Of a stretch of 64,000 bases of DNA, positions 11,001-22,516 are shown piece by piece. The notes under the pieces were generated by a model. The model had not been told where the DNA came from, did no database searches, and saw nothing but the letters and a program-made list of their open reading frames with translations. How positions within the stretch are numbered: position 1 is the first letter of the stretch; each line of letters starts with the position of its first letter. A program made the translations under genes and the position numbers. The stretch comes from Trematomus loennbergii. Taxonomy: Eukaryota; Chordata; Actinopteri; Perciformes; Nototheniidae. Where the stretch lies: positions 201,501 through 265,500 of the forward strand of contig JAAOOA010000274.1 of the NCBI GenBank assembly GCA_012861695.1, given 5' to 3'.

Positions 11001-14000
11001 TTCATGTCTTCTACATCAACATGTGTCCCCTCTTCTTCATGTCTCTTCTCATCAACATGTGTCCCCTCTGTGAAAGAGACTCTGAAAGTTTCAGGAACAA
11101 AGATTCTCTCTCTTTTTGTCCTGATCCATTTCTATAAAAACCTGTCTGAAAATGAGCTGATCAGATTTTGGCCACTTTATGATGTCATAACGATGTTTTG
11201 TCTTGTGTAACCATTAGCCAATCACCAACCAAGGTAACCCCCCCCCCCACCTTATCACCTGAATCTCCTCCTAGAGCACCATTGAGTTCTTTTTAACCAA
11301 ATATCTTTTTCATACCAAGGACCACTTAACCAATAAAAAAACACTCGCGGACCACCTAACTCCACATCGTTTTTCTAGAACAGATTACAAATCGCCTGAA
11401 AATGGTACAAACAAGTGGCAACATGTGTGATGAAGGTGATGCGCTGGGCTATATCATGCAATCGAAAGTTAAACTTAAGCTCGCTCCATTGTGGAGATAT
11501 TCCCGCGAGAGTGCGGAAAACTTTAATTATTTATTTAAAATGTGACATTTTACCAATATACTCACGGACCACTAGAGGGCGCTCACGGACCACCAGTGGT
11601 CCGCGGACCACACTTTGAGAAGCACTGATCACTGAGTAACAGACAGAGAATCAGCACTTTGGAAACAGGGCTGAAACAGAGGGGATTATGGGATGCTGCA
11701 ATGATCTGTTTGGTGTTTCAGCCAATCAGAGACAGGCTCTGTATATATCTGAGACCTGTAATATATGATGAAGACAGTATGATAGGGGACCTTTAAGGTC
11801 TTATCATGCAGGATCAATATAACAAATAAACCAACACAATAATAATTAACTACGTCTGAGGCAAATAATTGCAAATCACTTCAGTGCACATGTCACAAAA
11901 TGAGATGCATTGTGGGATATGTAGTTTATGGACAAACATGCTTCTGTAAAGCATATTATATTATTTTCAAGCTCTTGCAGGGCCACATAAAATGAGGCCT
12001 CGGGCCGTATTTGGCCCCGGGCCTTGAGTTGGACACCCCTGGATTAAAGTATTAAGTCTTATCAAGCAGGATCATATTTTACAGTGGATTACTGTCAGGG
12101 GGATGTGGCGGATAAAACTCTGACACTTCCTGCTGCACGTACAGTCTGTGGTATCGAGACGGTTTTATAGGTTATTTATCAACAATTGAGATGATTTTGA
12201 AGTCGTTTATCAATCAGAATACTCTGTCTCCAATGTGCTGCTTTTTATATTAGATTATATTTATTTGTCTTTGAACAGGCTACAAGTACTGTGACACCTA
12301 AATGCTGTTTTACATATAACACAAATATCAACAATAAGTTATGTATTGTACATCTGATAGTTGGGCTGTTTTTTAATCTGCAGATTATTTATTTTTAATT
12401 CAACTTTGGTCGATAAAATATCTGAGAAACAGCGATAGACGTTTTTCAGTATTTTCTAGGTTAAGTTCATGTCTTTTAAATATCTTGTTTTGTCGGTCCA
12501 AAACCCCAAATACAAAACAGAGAAAGCAGAAATGTATTCCCCAGCAGATATTTCAAAGACTCTTTGGTTATCAAAATAGTTACTGATTACTCTGTCAATC
12601 GGGTAATCGATAAGTCAAGTAATTCGCAGCTCTAATGGATAGTGGGACGTGAATAATAATAAACAGTCGAGTGTATTTGAATTCGCTAGACAACGAACGA
12701 GACCGCCGCCAGAGCGCGTCTCCCCGTTACCTGCAGAAGGAAGCCATGCACGCAGCTCCGCCCCGCTCTCTTGAAACTCCAGGCGACTTTCTGCCGCTTT
12801 CCTCCGTGGTGCAGGGCTGATCGTTTCACCACGGAGGAAAGCACTTCCCTCTCTCTCTCTTAAAGGACAGCGATCTCATCTCACTCTGCATGACCCTAAT
12901 ATCATAACATGTGTGTTCTGGAGAATCACAGAACGGACGATCGTCCATATTATTATGCCGTTTAAAACCAATTATTAAATGTGTTTGTTAAATTCGGCGT
13001 TATGTAAGATTGTAAGTTGCGCTGACACTGACAGGTCCACACACTGCTTCCCCGACCTCCTGTTGACAGTTCACGAGCGCCAAGCTCCTCGACTCCATAA
13101 ACTTCTCTTACGTCCATCTGTGTTTATATACAAACTTCAAATAGTTGAGAGAAAATATGAACTTATTGAAACTTCCCTAAGTAAGTGTTTGTTCTCAGAT
13201 TGACATGTTTTTGATATGAATGAACGAACAGACGAGAGGTGAATGAACAGAAATGTGAATCAGAGTTCTGTTTATCTGACGTTCTGTTTCCCCTGCAGAG
13301 CTCCGGTTCTGGTGGCGCTCGCTCTCATTGAATGTGGGATGAAATATGAAGATGCTGTCCAGTTCATTCGACAGTAAGTGACACACATGGAAACATTTTC
13401 ACAGAACTGCACGTTTAGGTTTTGATTTACACAAATTGGGTACATGCTCGCAGCAAAGTACTCTCAGCTAATCCTGAGTAAAACTGGACGTTAGGGGCTG
13501 AATGAATACCTGCAAAGACTCTTATTTGACCTGTTGTGTATATATATATTGTAATTATTGTTTGGGCTTTTCCGCATTTAGTAGTTTTGGCAGTATTGGG
13601 GTCATGCCCTTGCCTGAAATCAAACCATAGACATTTCCCAAATATATATATATATATCAGGGTTTCCGCTAGGATTTTTTCTTGCCGGTCAAGTGTCCGG
13701 AAATAATTTATTTTACCGGACAAATTCCAAACTTACCGGTCATGTTTCAATAATAAGAAGAAGAATTGTGTAGCAGAGTTTCCGTTAGCAGGTAATTACC
13801 GGACTATGACCGGATATGCTGATGTTTAAAACTCAGTTAATGGAGTCATTTTTATATTGCTTCAGTTTATAATCGAAACAGATCGAAAAGTTCATATTCA
13901 TTTTTCAATAAATGATGCGCTTCAACCAACAACAAACAACATCATTATTACATTCAAACAAACTACTTGTAGATGAAGTACATTATTCACAAGTTTACAT

Positions 14001-14103
14001 TAACTTTGGATATAACACGGGAGAAACGGAGCGTCTCTCTCTCTCTCTCTGTCTCCTCTCTCTATCTCTATCTCTATCTCTCTCTCTCCTGTCTCTCTCT
14101 CTA

Positions 14104-14186
<83 letters not shown>

Positions 14187-14294
14187 GTCTGTCTCTGTCT
14201 CTCTCTCTGTCTCTCTCTCTATCTGTCTCTCTCTCTCTCTCCTCTCTGTCTGTCTCTCTGTCTCTCTCTCTCTCTCTGTCTCTCTCTCTATCTG

Positions 14295-14366
<72 letters not shown>

Positions 14367-14417
14367 GTCTCTCTCTCTGTCTCACTGTCTCTCTCGTCTC
14401 TCTCTCTGTCTCTCTCC

Positions 14418-14450
<33 letters not shown>

Positions 14451-14562
14451 TCTGTCTCCCTCTCTCTCCCTCTCTCTCCCTCTCTCTCTCTCCCTCTCCC
14501 TCTCTCTCTCTCTCTCCCTCTCTCTCTCTCTCTCTCCCTCTCTCTCTATCTTCTTTCTCCCT

Positions 14563-14637
<75 letters not shown>

Positions 14638-17600
14638 TCTATCTCTCTCCCTCTCTCTCCTGACAGCCCGTCTGATCTCATGCAGCTCGCTAAACAGTGG
14701 GCGGGGCTTCAGGTGATCATGCAGAGCTGCGTGTCTCCGTCAGGACTCAGCAGCTGATCTGATCTCTCTCTCTCGTCCGGTTATACTTCACTCGCGTTTA
14801 TAATCCATATGGATCAGATCCAGCTCTCCTGATCAGCCTTTATAGAGAACACCGATCAAACTATTAAGAGTGAATATCGGCCGATAATGATCGGCGGCCA
14901 ATCGATCGGAGCATCCCTAATTATTACCGGACATTTTGACCGGCAGGTTTTGAATTGACCGTTTTTTATAAATGTACCAGCTAAAAAAACGGTAATTACC
15001 GGCCATCGGAAACCCTGGTGTATATATATTTCTTTCACACAAACCCACAATTTGTCATTTGTTTTATATTGGTTATTGTGACCAGGATGGATACAGAACA
15101 ACATTTTCTCAATCACCTCCAAACTATGACTATGTAGGGGATTGAGACAGAATGTATCCACAACAGGTCGACTGATCAATTATCTATCAATAAAAAAGTC
15201 AACAAAGCTTCTAAAAAATGTGAAACATTGCTTTTTAGATGAAATGAAATCCAACGTTATTTAGTAATATACTGAAACAAAGGCAATGCATTTTGAGATG
15301 ACATGACACTTGTTAAACGCTTTTACCAAAGCGACTTCCATACACTCAATACCATGGACAATCCCCACAGAAGAAGTTTGGGGTGAAGTGCCTTGCTCAA
15401 GGGACACAACGATATGCTGACTGCAGTGGGGATTGAACCAGTGACCAGTAACCCACAGCCTCCTAAATAATACAATTCTTCTAACCTGAAGTGCAAAAAG
15501 CTTTTAGATATCCAGAAAGAAACCCTCAGTGCTCTCTGGTGGACACACGTTGAACTGGAGACCCCTAACTGCGTTTCAGTTGACCACTGAGTTTGATACG
15601 TCCTGCTTTTCTGAGGGATTTATCTCTGAGAGAAACTGAGCGTTTGATGAAGCAGGGAGAGATGAGTCATTACAGGGACATCAGAAAGTGAGAGAGTGAT
15701 TCACGACGAGTGGGAACATGCTTTTAAAGTACGTGATGCGTCAGAGCTGGGAATATTTATAGGTCGCACATGTTTGCTTTGAAGTGAGATTGGATTTGAA
15801 TAGGAAGTCACACAAATGTATTTATGGTGGATAAATGCTGACTTTAGGTGTTTATATATTTTGTCACAATGTATACTAAATGTATTCTTGATGTAATTCC
15901 AGAACATTAAATGAGAAATTGATAAAGCATTAAAATTACAGGGTGTCCGCGGCGTCTTAAAAAGTATTAAACGGCATTTCCAAGGTATTACATTTTGTAG
16001 CTAGTTTCCCAATAAGTATATAAATGGTCCAAAGAGGTTGTATTCTACAGTCTGCCTGAATGTAATCATTGCGTAGGTGTGTAGTGTGATTCTGTGTAGT
16101 TTATTTATGGCATCCCGTTGGATGTGACGTCATCTGAACAGGACATCGCACGCTCACTGCTTGATAGCGCGCGAAGGTCCGTTACGCCGGTTGCTAAGCA
16201 ACATCGTATGGGGAAATGCAAGTCTGCGTCCAAATGGTGGAAGATAAGGAGGAAGGACAATCAATACTGTATATAGTCAATGTGAGGTAAAGTGTGTCGC
16301 CAAGGTAACCGGTTAAAACTCAAATGGCGATGAGGTCTTAAAATGTATGGAAAGGGTCTTAAAAAGGTCTTAAAACGCATTACATGTGACTTCAGGATTC
16401 CTGCATAGACCCTGAATTATCACATGGGATCTGTTTTGACAAATTCAGGAAATGAAATGCCTGAAAAACAAACGATGGAGCAAAAGTCATATGACATTTT
16501 TTATATCTGCACAAAAGTGGTCCACCTCAAAGATTTGCAAACTCGTCCACAGCTTCTTTCTCTCTAATGCAAGTAATTTAATCTCATCAGATACAAATGG
16601 CCTGTTATAAAGTGACTGTAGTCAAATTATTTTACAGTATATGTAGTCATTTATTTCTTGTAATTATGATGTAGAAAACGGCTTAAAAGGTGGATAGCTT
16701 CTCTCTTCGTATCTCACGTTACATTGTCAGTATTCTTGCAGTGCTGCAGAAATATGAAACAAACACATGTAGACACAGGTGGATGAAAGGAGCAATACAA
16801 GATGAAGAAACACTCTGTTACAAGTAGAAATCTTGCATTCAAAAGTTGAGCATTGGTATCAAAATATACTTAAAATACCAAGAGTTAAAGTACAGTAGTA
16901 GTTTAGCAAATGTACTAAGTATTATTATTTAGTTAATTTATTGAGTGTTTAAGAGATTATAGAACAGCCACGTTCATATATACAGACAAAAGATAATTGA
17001 ACAATACAAGGAAATGACTAAATAACAAGGGGGTCAAAGTAAACTGAGTAAAGAACATAATAATCCACTTTATTTATATAGCACCTTTCCAAACACATAT
17101 ACAAAGATTTCACATAAACACACACACAGAGAGCGAGTGAACTAAGCAACAGAACAACACATGTCAGTACACGCTCTGTCTGATCTTGTTGTGACTGATT
17201 GGGTTTTGTTTGAGACTGTTTTAAGTTGTCTCTAACGGTGCTGCTTCCTATCTTGGGCCAGGACTCTCTTGAGACCTATCCTGGTCAAATAAAGGTTAGA
17301 GGGGACCTACTTGTTCCCGTCTCTTCTACATCAACATGTGTCCCCTCTTCTTCATGTCTCTTCTACATCAACATGTGTCCCCTCTTCTTCATGTCTCTTC
17401 TACATCAACATGTGTCCCCTCTTCTTCATGTCTCTTCTACATCAACATGTGTCCCCTCTTCTTCATGTCTCTTCTACATCAACATGTGTCCCCTCTTCTT
17501 CATGTCTCTTCTACATCAACATGTGTCCCCTCTTCTTCATGTCTCTTCTACATCAACATGTGTCCCCTCTTCTTCATGTCTCTTCTACATCAACATGTGT

Positions 17601-18971
17601 CCCCTCTTCTTCATGTCTCTTCTACATCAACATGTGTCCCCTCTTCTTCATGTCTCTTCTACATCAACATGTGTCCCCTCTTCTTCATGTCTCTTCTACA
17701 TCAACATGTGTCCCCTCTTCTTCATGTCTCTTCTACATCAACATGTGTCCCCTCTTCTTCATGTCTCTTCTACATCAACATGTGTCCCCTCTTCTTCATG
17801 TCTCTTCTACATCAACATGTGTCCCCTCTTCTTCATGTCTCTTCTACATCAACATGTGTCCCCTCTTCTTCATGTCTCTTCTACATCAACATGTGTCCCC
17901 TCTTCTTCATGTCTCTTCTCAACATGTGTCCCCTCTTCTTCATGTCTCTTCTACATCAACATGTGTCCCCTCTTCTTCATGTCTCTTCTACATCAACATG
18001 TGTCCCCTCTTCTTCATGTCTCTTCTACATCAACATGTGTCCCCTCTTCTTCATGTCTCTTCTACATCAACATGTGTCCCCTCTTCTTCATGTCTCTTCT
18101 ACATCAACATGTGTCCCCTCTTCTTCATGTCTCTTCTACATCAACATGTGTCCCCTCTTCTTCATGTCTCTTCTACATCAACATGTGTCCCCTCTTCTTC
18201 ATGTCTCTTCTACATCAACATGTGTCCCCTCTTCTTCATGTCTCTTCTACATCAACATGTGTCCCCTCTTCTTCATGTCTCTTCTACATCAACATGTGTC
18301 CCCTCTTCTTCATGTCTCTTCTACATCAACATGTGTCCCCTCTTCTTCATGTCTCTTCTCATCAACATGTGTCCCCTCTGTGAAAGAGACTCTGAAAGTT
18401 TCAGGAACAAAGATTCTCTCTCTTTTTGTCCTGATCCATTTCTATAAAAACCTGTCTGAAAATGAGCTGATCAGATTTTGGCCACTTTATGATGTCATAA
18501 CGATGTTTTGCTTGTGTAACCATTAGCCAATCAGCAACCAAGGTAACCCCCCCCCCCCACCTTATCACCTGAATCTCCTCCTAGAGCACCATTGTGTTCT
18601 TTGTAACCAAATCTCTCTCAGAGGGGCGTGGGGAGGGGCTCCTTATTTTCATCTAAAGTAACAGACAGAGAATCAGCACTTTGGAAACAGGGCTGAAACA
18701 GAGGGGATTATGGGATGCTGCAATGATCTGTTTGGTGTTTCAGCCAATCAGAGACAGGCTCTGTATATATCTGAGACCTATTGATGAAAAACAGTATAAT
18801 AGGGGACTTTGAAGACACATAATATAAACTAATCTTCCGTCTCTTTCCTCCAGGAAGCGTCGGGGAGCGTTCAACAGCAAGCAGCTGTTCTACCTGGAGA
18901 AATATCGTCCAAAGATGCGCCTGCGCTTCAAAGATTCAAACGGCCATCGCAATAACTGCTGCATCCAGTAG
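7961..18971 (+). CDS. ptp4a1: Protein tyrosine phosphatase type IVA 1 (PRL-1), five coding exons
   Basis: This is a small dual-specificity phosphatase (PRL family) attached to membranes by prenylation; it also binds CNNM magnesium transporters. Coding exons are 7961-8064, 8384-8476, 9750-9880, 13299-13373 and 18854-18971, together 173 residues, the family's length. Visible features: N-terminal [19 protein letters not shown], the general-acid loop [10 protein letters not shown], the P-loop [10 protein letters not shown] with catalytic Cys and Arg, a basic stretch [10 protein letters not shown], and the C-terminal CCIQ CAAX box. [21 protein letters not shown] and the tail [11 protein letters not shown] favour PTP4A1 over A2/A3. 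Oddity: the first exon is 104 nt where phase requires 105; CTGACAAG should read as a codon pair for L-N/D-K, so one base is missing near 8050. The introns carry the MITE copies 2 and 3 and a long CT tract. Confidence 0.93.
8384..8476 (+). CDS. ptp4a1: ptp4a1 coding exon 2
   Basis: Acceptor TTTTCCAG, donor CTG|GTGAGT, 93 nt, phase 0 at both ends. Encodes [20 protein letters not shown] and onward to EGIQVL. This is the start of the phosphatase core. Confidence 0.92.
9750..9880 (+). CDS. ptp4a1: ptp4a1 coding exon 3 (WPFDDG loop and catalytic P-loop)
   Basis: Acceptor CTCTTCCAG, donor GGGAG|GTGAGA, 131 nt, ends in phase 2. It carries [18 protein letters not shown] and [11 protein letters not shown]; the Arg of the P-loop spans the intron. 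The downstream intron starts 17 nt before the TTAA end of MITE copy 2. Confidence 0.93.
9923..11068 (+). repeat. 37-bp minisatellite within MITE copy 2
   Basis: About 31 head-to-tail units (CTTCTTCATGTCTCTTCTAC, then ATCAACATGTGTCCCCT). The units are almost identical; only the last few carry short deletions (near 11007 and 11047). Because 37 is not a multiple of 3 and the unit lacks stops, all three plus frames stay open; these are not genes. Confidence 0.95.
11305..11630 (-). mobile_element. hAT-like element fragment inserted in MITE copy 2
   Basis: Read on the minus strand it begins CAGTGCTTCTCAAAGTGTGG and contains repeated GGTCCGTGAG/GGTCCGCGG motifs, like the common CAGTGGTTCTCAA hAT ends. 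The surrounding MITE body is continuous in copy 3 but split here. The far end is not clear, and I could not find a clean target duplication. Confidence 0.55.
11797..13298. other. ptp4a1 intron 3, distal part
   Basis: Contains a hAT-family end fragment at about 11965-12050 (GGCCCCGGGCCTTGAGTTGG then ACACCCCTG), repeat-like sequence at 12360-12640, and a 16-bp inverted repeat at 12796-12842. No exon is seen apart from the next ptp4a1 exon. Confidence 0.45.
12796..12842. repeat. Perfect 16-bp inverted repeat (hairpin)
   Basis: GCTTTCCTCCGTGGTG (12796-12811) is followed after 15 nt by its exact reverse complement CACCACGGAGGAAAGC (12827-12842). The neighbourhood is more GC-rich than the intron around it. 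Function unknown. Confidence 0.8.
13299..13373 (+). CDS. ptp4a1: ptp4a1 coding exon 4
   Basis: Acceptor CCCCTGCAG, donor CA|GTAAGT, 75 nt. Encodes [20 protein letters not shown] and the QFIRQ run that closes the catalytic domain helices. Confidence 0.92.
13658..15017. mobile_element. hAT-like non-autonomous element with long CT tract
   Basis: Ends are CAGGGTTTCCGCTAGGAT and ...ATCGGAAACCCTG; both flanks inside repeat ACCGG motifs (TTACCGGAC, AATTACCGG). The outer flanks are TA-rich, so a target duplication cannot be read. The middle holds a long CT microsatellite. Confidence 0.55.
14032..14661. repeat. Long (CT)n microsatellite
   Basis: About 630 nt of imperfect CT repeat with interspersed GTCT and CCCT variants. 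It produces long spurious Ser/Leu ORFs on the plus strand and Arg/Glu ORFs on the minus strand. Confidence 0.97.
15301..15480. repeat. LINE/L2-associated interspersed repeat
   Basis: Contains the widely repeated fish motifs CCAAAGCGACTTCC, AAGTGCCTTGCTCAAGGG and GATTGAACCAGTGACC. Assignment to a LINE tail is from memory of similar repeats. Confidence 0.5.
15939..16414. mobile_element. hAT-like MITE in ptp4a1 intron 4
   Basis: The 5' end CAGGGTGTCCGCGGCGTC with GTCTTAAAAAG, and the 3' end ...CTTAAAACGC...CATAGACCCTG, form imperfect inverted ends. I could not find an exact target duplication. Confidence 0.5.
17221..17300 (+). mobile_element. Truncated LINE 3' tail
   Basis: The sequence TTAAGTTGTCTCTAACGGTG ... 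CCTGGTCAAATAAAGG resembles the 3' end of fish non-LTR retrotransposons. It abuts MITE copy 3, whose left end is damaged. Confidence 0.45.
17306..18810 (+). mobile_element. piggyBac-like MITE, copy 3 (about 29 minisatellite units)
   Basis: Same 37-bp array (about 17320-18379) and the same body as copies 1, 2 and 4, uninterrupted. The right end is ATAATAGGGGACTTT. The left TTAA end is not intact: it meets the LINE tail at about 17300. The right end finishes about 45 nt before the last ptp4a1 exon. Confidence 0.8.
18854..18971 (+). CDS. ptp4a1: ptp4a1 coding exon 5 with CAAX box
   Basis: Acceptor TTTCCTCCAG; encodes [20 protein letters not shown] and ends NNCCIQ-stop at 18969-18971. The polybasic stretch and the CCIQ prenylation signal direct membrane attachment. 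Confidence 0.93.
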
Positions 18972-19945
18972 AGCCACCCCCCCCCCCCCCCCCCCCCACT
19001 CTTTAATTCCACCTCGCTAGCTTATACCTGGCAGGCTTGTTATTATTTTTTTAAGTCATTGTGTTGAAGTATATTCTTGGAAAAACCATGCGTGGTAATT
19101 TAACTGTCCCCCCCCCCCTCCCATAAAGTGTCAATAAAAAGTGAAAAGGAGTTTTGTGAACCGGGATGTTTTCTCCTCATGTGCCCGGGAAAAAAGTGAA
19201 TTATGACGGGCAGCGCTGAGTCGTGTATCATTGTACGATGTTGGATTAATAGTTTCTTTTTTCTGCAAACACAGCCCAAAGATTTTTGATTTGGCCAGTT
19301 TACATCGAATGTTAATAAAATTGACCAAATTATGGACCCCGTTTAAATTTAAAAGGGTTAAAGACTGACTAGTATGCCTTCCTTCAAATCAGATGGTTTC
19401 ATCCATAAATGCCTTACAATCGAAGTGGAACAAAGGCAAAGGAGGTGGGGTCTTCCGCCTCTCGCATTGGGAAAGGGGTTTCATTTTTCTACTCGGAACA
19501 AAAAAAAAAGAAATTGTTGCCTTTGTCTTGTGCAGGAAGTCTTACACTCACTTATGCCCTTTCAGTAACTATTTTTTAATATGAAATGCTTAACTGTTGC
19601 AATATTTGTCAATTGAAAGTCTAGAGTTTTTCTGTTCAAACCTTCTGTTTACTAATTAACTGCCATGTCCAAAATGTGATTTTCATTCTTTTTAATTTTC
19701 TTTTTTGGTTTTCTTATTTGCTTCGAACTGGACTTCCAACGTCTGCGATATTTTGTATGCCTTTTTATTTGATGTCCGTAACTTAAAACTTGGATACTTG
19801 ATGATTTTATGTATTTGAAAATGTGTACTATTATTATTAGGTTGGCTATTTATACTATCAATGGATGTGTGATTTAGTACCGTGAGCGACAAAGTTGTAC
19901 CTGTTCACCAACTTGTGAGAGTACATTAAATGATACACTGAAAAA
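18972..19945 (+). other. ptp4a1: ptp4a1 3' untranslated region
   Basis: Follows the stop codon directly. Contains C homopolymers (about 18977-18997 and 19108-19118) and AATAAA signals at 19133-19138 and near 19314. The distal limit is a guess: ATTAAA-like sequence occurs around 19926. Confidence 0.5.
19133..19138 (+). terminator. Polyadenylation signal AATAAA (ptp4a1, proximal)
   Basis: A canonical hexamer 162 nt after the ptp4a1 stop codon. Confidence 0.5.
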
Positions 19946-20049
19946 AACCAAGAGAAGACTTCATGGTGGTTTTTTCAATACTCATCCAAGGTTATGGTAT
20001 ATTTTTCAATACTTCCAAGGTCCATATACAACATGTTGTAAGTTTATCA

Positions 20050-20433
20050 TTAAAGGTGGGGTAGGTAATTCACTTCATTCAGATACACTTTTTGTTATAT
20101 TCCATGGAATGCTCTTAACATCCCGATAGCAATGAATATATTAAATGCTTTGACAATAAATACATAAAAAAATATCATCTGTGGAAGCCGTAGTACTGTA
20201 AAAAGCACGACCAATCATCTGAGCCGGCCCGGCTAAAATAACTGGATGGCCTACCTGCCTGTCAGCCTTCCATCTGTGCACAAACTTATCTCGTGCCCTC
20301 ATTGGTCATGTGCGCGTTCGTGTGTGTTGGAGGAGGGGCTCTGTAAGGAAGTGGCAGATTTTCTCTGGTTGTGTATTTTCAAATTCTCGCGCACTCTAGC
20401 TGGTTTCTCCATTCTTACCTACCCTAGCTTTAA
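20050..20433. mobile_element. piggyBac-like MITE (384 bp, second family)
   Basis: TTAA at both ends. Left end AAAGGTGGGGTAGGTAA, right end TTACCTACCCTAGCTTT, an inverted pair with a few mismatches. Lies between the converging ptp4a1 and col9a1 genes. Confidence 0.65.
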
Positions 20434-20899
20434 AGTGTTGCTAACTTATTTGTGCCTCGTTATAAAATCTGCCTCCAGGTCAGATTAAACACATTTCTAT
20501 TCAGCACATAAGGTTAAACGGCTCAAAGGTCAAGATAAAAACCACTTAACTGAAATATTCTTTAAAATGGTGTCATGATCAAATATAATTGCTTCTAAAA
20601 TATAATATATATCTTCTTCTGGAGATATTCTAACACATCTGGTGTTGTTCACATCTAACTGAATGCTAGGGTGTTAAAAAACATAATGGTATAATTGTTT
20701 TTTCAGTCGTAATGCTCTGCACAATGAAACGCATTCAACTGCCCCAGAAACTGCATGAAATGTATATTAGGGTGGTCCTTCGTGAGAGGTACATTTTTGA
20801 AGCTCCAACCACCGGAATTCCTTATACTAGTCAAGAAGACTCTCCTGGTGAATTTCATTTACCCCTCCCTCATCGACCTGGGCTGCCACACCAGCAGCC

Positions 20900-21535
20900 A
20901 CGGTGCTGCAACTGAGGCAGTTCACACCAAAAAGAGAACTTAGTTCATGAGAACTTTTCCCCCCTTTTAAGTCCCTGCTAGAGAGGTGGTACTTTCCTGG
21001 GGAGAAAAAAGTTCCAATTTCTGATTGGCTGGGCGAATTGCAAACCACGCCCGTAAAACTCTGAAAAGTTTTGTGAAGCCGCCATTGTATTTGCTGGCAT
21101 TAGCATTATTAGCATTAGCATTAGCCCGCGCACCAACGCAGAGAGACTAACTTATGGCAACACAAAATAAAACATGGGAGCGGTGGAGTGATGAGGAGGT
21201 GTCGGCGTTCTGGCGATTTACTCTGAAGGCTTCAGTAGAAGCTGCTGGGAGTCCCAGCAGCTTCTACTGAAGCCAGTCCCCAACTCCGGGGACTTCCGGC
21301 CGGGGACCGGGTGGCAGTATACGCCGTGAAGTGTTTGCGGCCTGCCAGTAAACCCAAAGCAGAAGAAGAAGAAGTGACGTCAGCGGCTTCATTTGCGTAA
21401 TCTTCCCTCAGGGAAAAGTACTCCGGTGTGAACGCGATCAGCTCTTTAATTCCATGGGGGAACTAAGTGCTGGGAACTAAGTGCTGGGTACTAAGTACGG
21501 CAAAGTACTTGGTGTGAAAGCGCGGCTAATGCGGC
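20900..21535. repeat. MITE-like repeat with long internal palindrome
   Basis: The block combines AAGAGAACTTAGTTC at the left, GGGAACTAAGTGCTGGGAAC and TTGGTGTGAAAGCGCGGC at the right, and a perfect hairpin at 21228-21274. The right part resembles fish MITEs. Ends are not defined. Confidence 0.4.
21228..21274. repeat. Perfect 23-bp palindrome with a 1-nt centre
   Basis: The arms at 21228-21250 and 21252-21274 (left arm begins GGCTTCAGTAGAAGC, right arm ends TTCTACTGAAGCC) are exact reverse complements around a single G at 21251. Such a structure would extrude as a hairpin. Confidence 0.9.
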
Positions 21536-21980
21536 TTAAAATCACTAAAGAATGTGCTTTAAAAATGTTGTTCTTTAAAGCAGTGTCTTTAATTAATGTC
21601 GAAATTATTTGAATATTTATTGCAGCTTAAATATGTTTCTTTCCTTCATATCTTTGTTTCCTTATTAATCAAAATCTTGTGCAGGAAATTCAATTGGCTT
21701 CGCTGCTGTGTTGTATTTTTACAAGATAAACAAATAGGGCTTTGTTTTATAAGACTAGGGATTATTTAATGCTTAACTTGTCTAATAAAAATATAAATAC
21801 AAATTAAAGATTCAAAATCTACTTTTCTTGGCATTATCTTCACAGCTGGACCTTCAGGTTTTATAGGAATAATTCTCAAAGCTGTTGATCAAAGAAATTC
21901 ATTTTTAATTAGATGTTCTTTCTTACTCTGTCCTGGTTGTTTTTGCCCATACAAAACATGCAAGAGGTTATCAAAATGTG

Positions 21981-21986
21981 TTTATT
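21981..21986 (-). terminator. Polyadenylation signal AATAAA (col9a1)
   Basis: On the minus strand AATAAA lies about 530 nt past the col9a1 stop codon; it is the nearest canonical signal I see. Confidence 0.45.
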
Positions 21987-22516
21987 TCCTCCTTTGTACA
22001 ACTCGTAGATGTCACCTTGAATCTTTATATAATAAATAAGAAGTCATATAAAACTGTCAGAGAGGTTTCCACACATCGCCACCCTCCATTCACAAAAACA
22101 ACAGTCGCCATGACAGAGACATTATCAAACATATCCTCCATTTAGAGGCACAGCGGGGGTTAAAGTGGAATAACAACACAGATACTCACAAACAAAATGG
22201 ACGTCATCCAGCTGTATAATTTGCGTATTGACACATTTACATCAAAATACAGATAAACGTTTGTCTCGTTGCTTTCATAGGAATGTAGGTTTGAATCAGT
22301 GAATCTTCATTTCGCTAATTGTACAGTACAGAGATGGCAAAGAGTGAGGTAAAAATGAAACTTTTTTTTTTTATGTAAAGGAGTTTCAGATGTTTCAGTG
22401 TCCACCTCCATGTCAAACTCAAAAAGATGGCTTCAAGAGAACAAAATTACTTTCCAAATTAAAGACAAAATGGACTTCCATGGATGTTTTTCCTCCAGTC
22501 TTTCAGTTCCCCCTCC

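Larger units (their letters stand above)
9897..11796 (+). mobile_element. piggyBac-like MITE, copy 2 (about 31 minisatellite units)
   Basis: TTAA at both ends (9897-9900 and 11793-11796). The left end is AAAGGTCACCATTATG and the right end GATAGGGGACCTTT. The interior is: a 37-bp minisatellite, then the family's body, interrupted by a second insertion (about 11305-11630). It sits in ptp4a1 intron 3, starting 17 nt after the donor. Confidence 0.85.

Noticed and set aside
9923..11068. CRISPR-like regular array
   Set aside because: Units are contiguous with no unique spacers, in a eukaryotic intron, inside a transposon.
9800..11210. Three long overlapping plus-strand ORFs (up to 445 aa)
   Set aside because: They are translations of the 37-bp minisatellite, which lacks stops in three frames; they cross a ptp4a1 splice donor and a transposon.
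13912..14757. Ser/Leu-rich plus ORFs and Arg/Glu-rich minus ORFs
   Set aside because: Product of a CT microsatellite.
17226..18526. Long ORFs of the same His/Val/Ser-Pro repeat type
   Set aside because: Same minisatellite in MITE copy 3; no independent evidence of coding.
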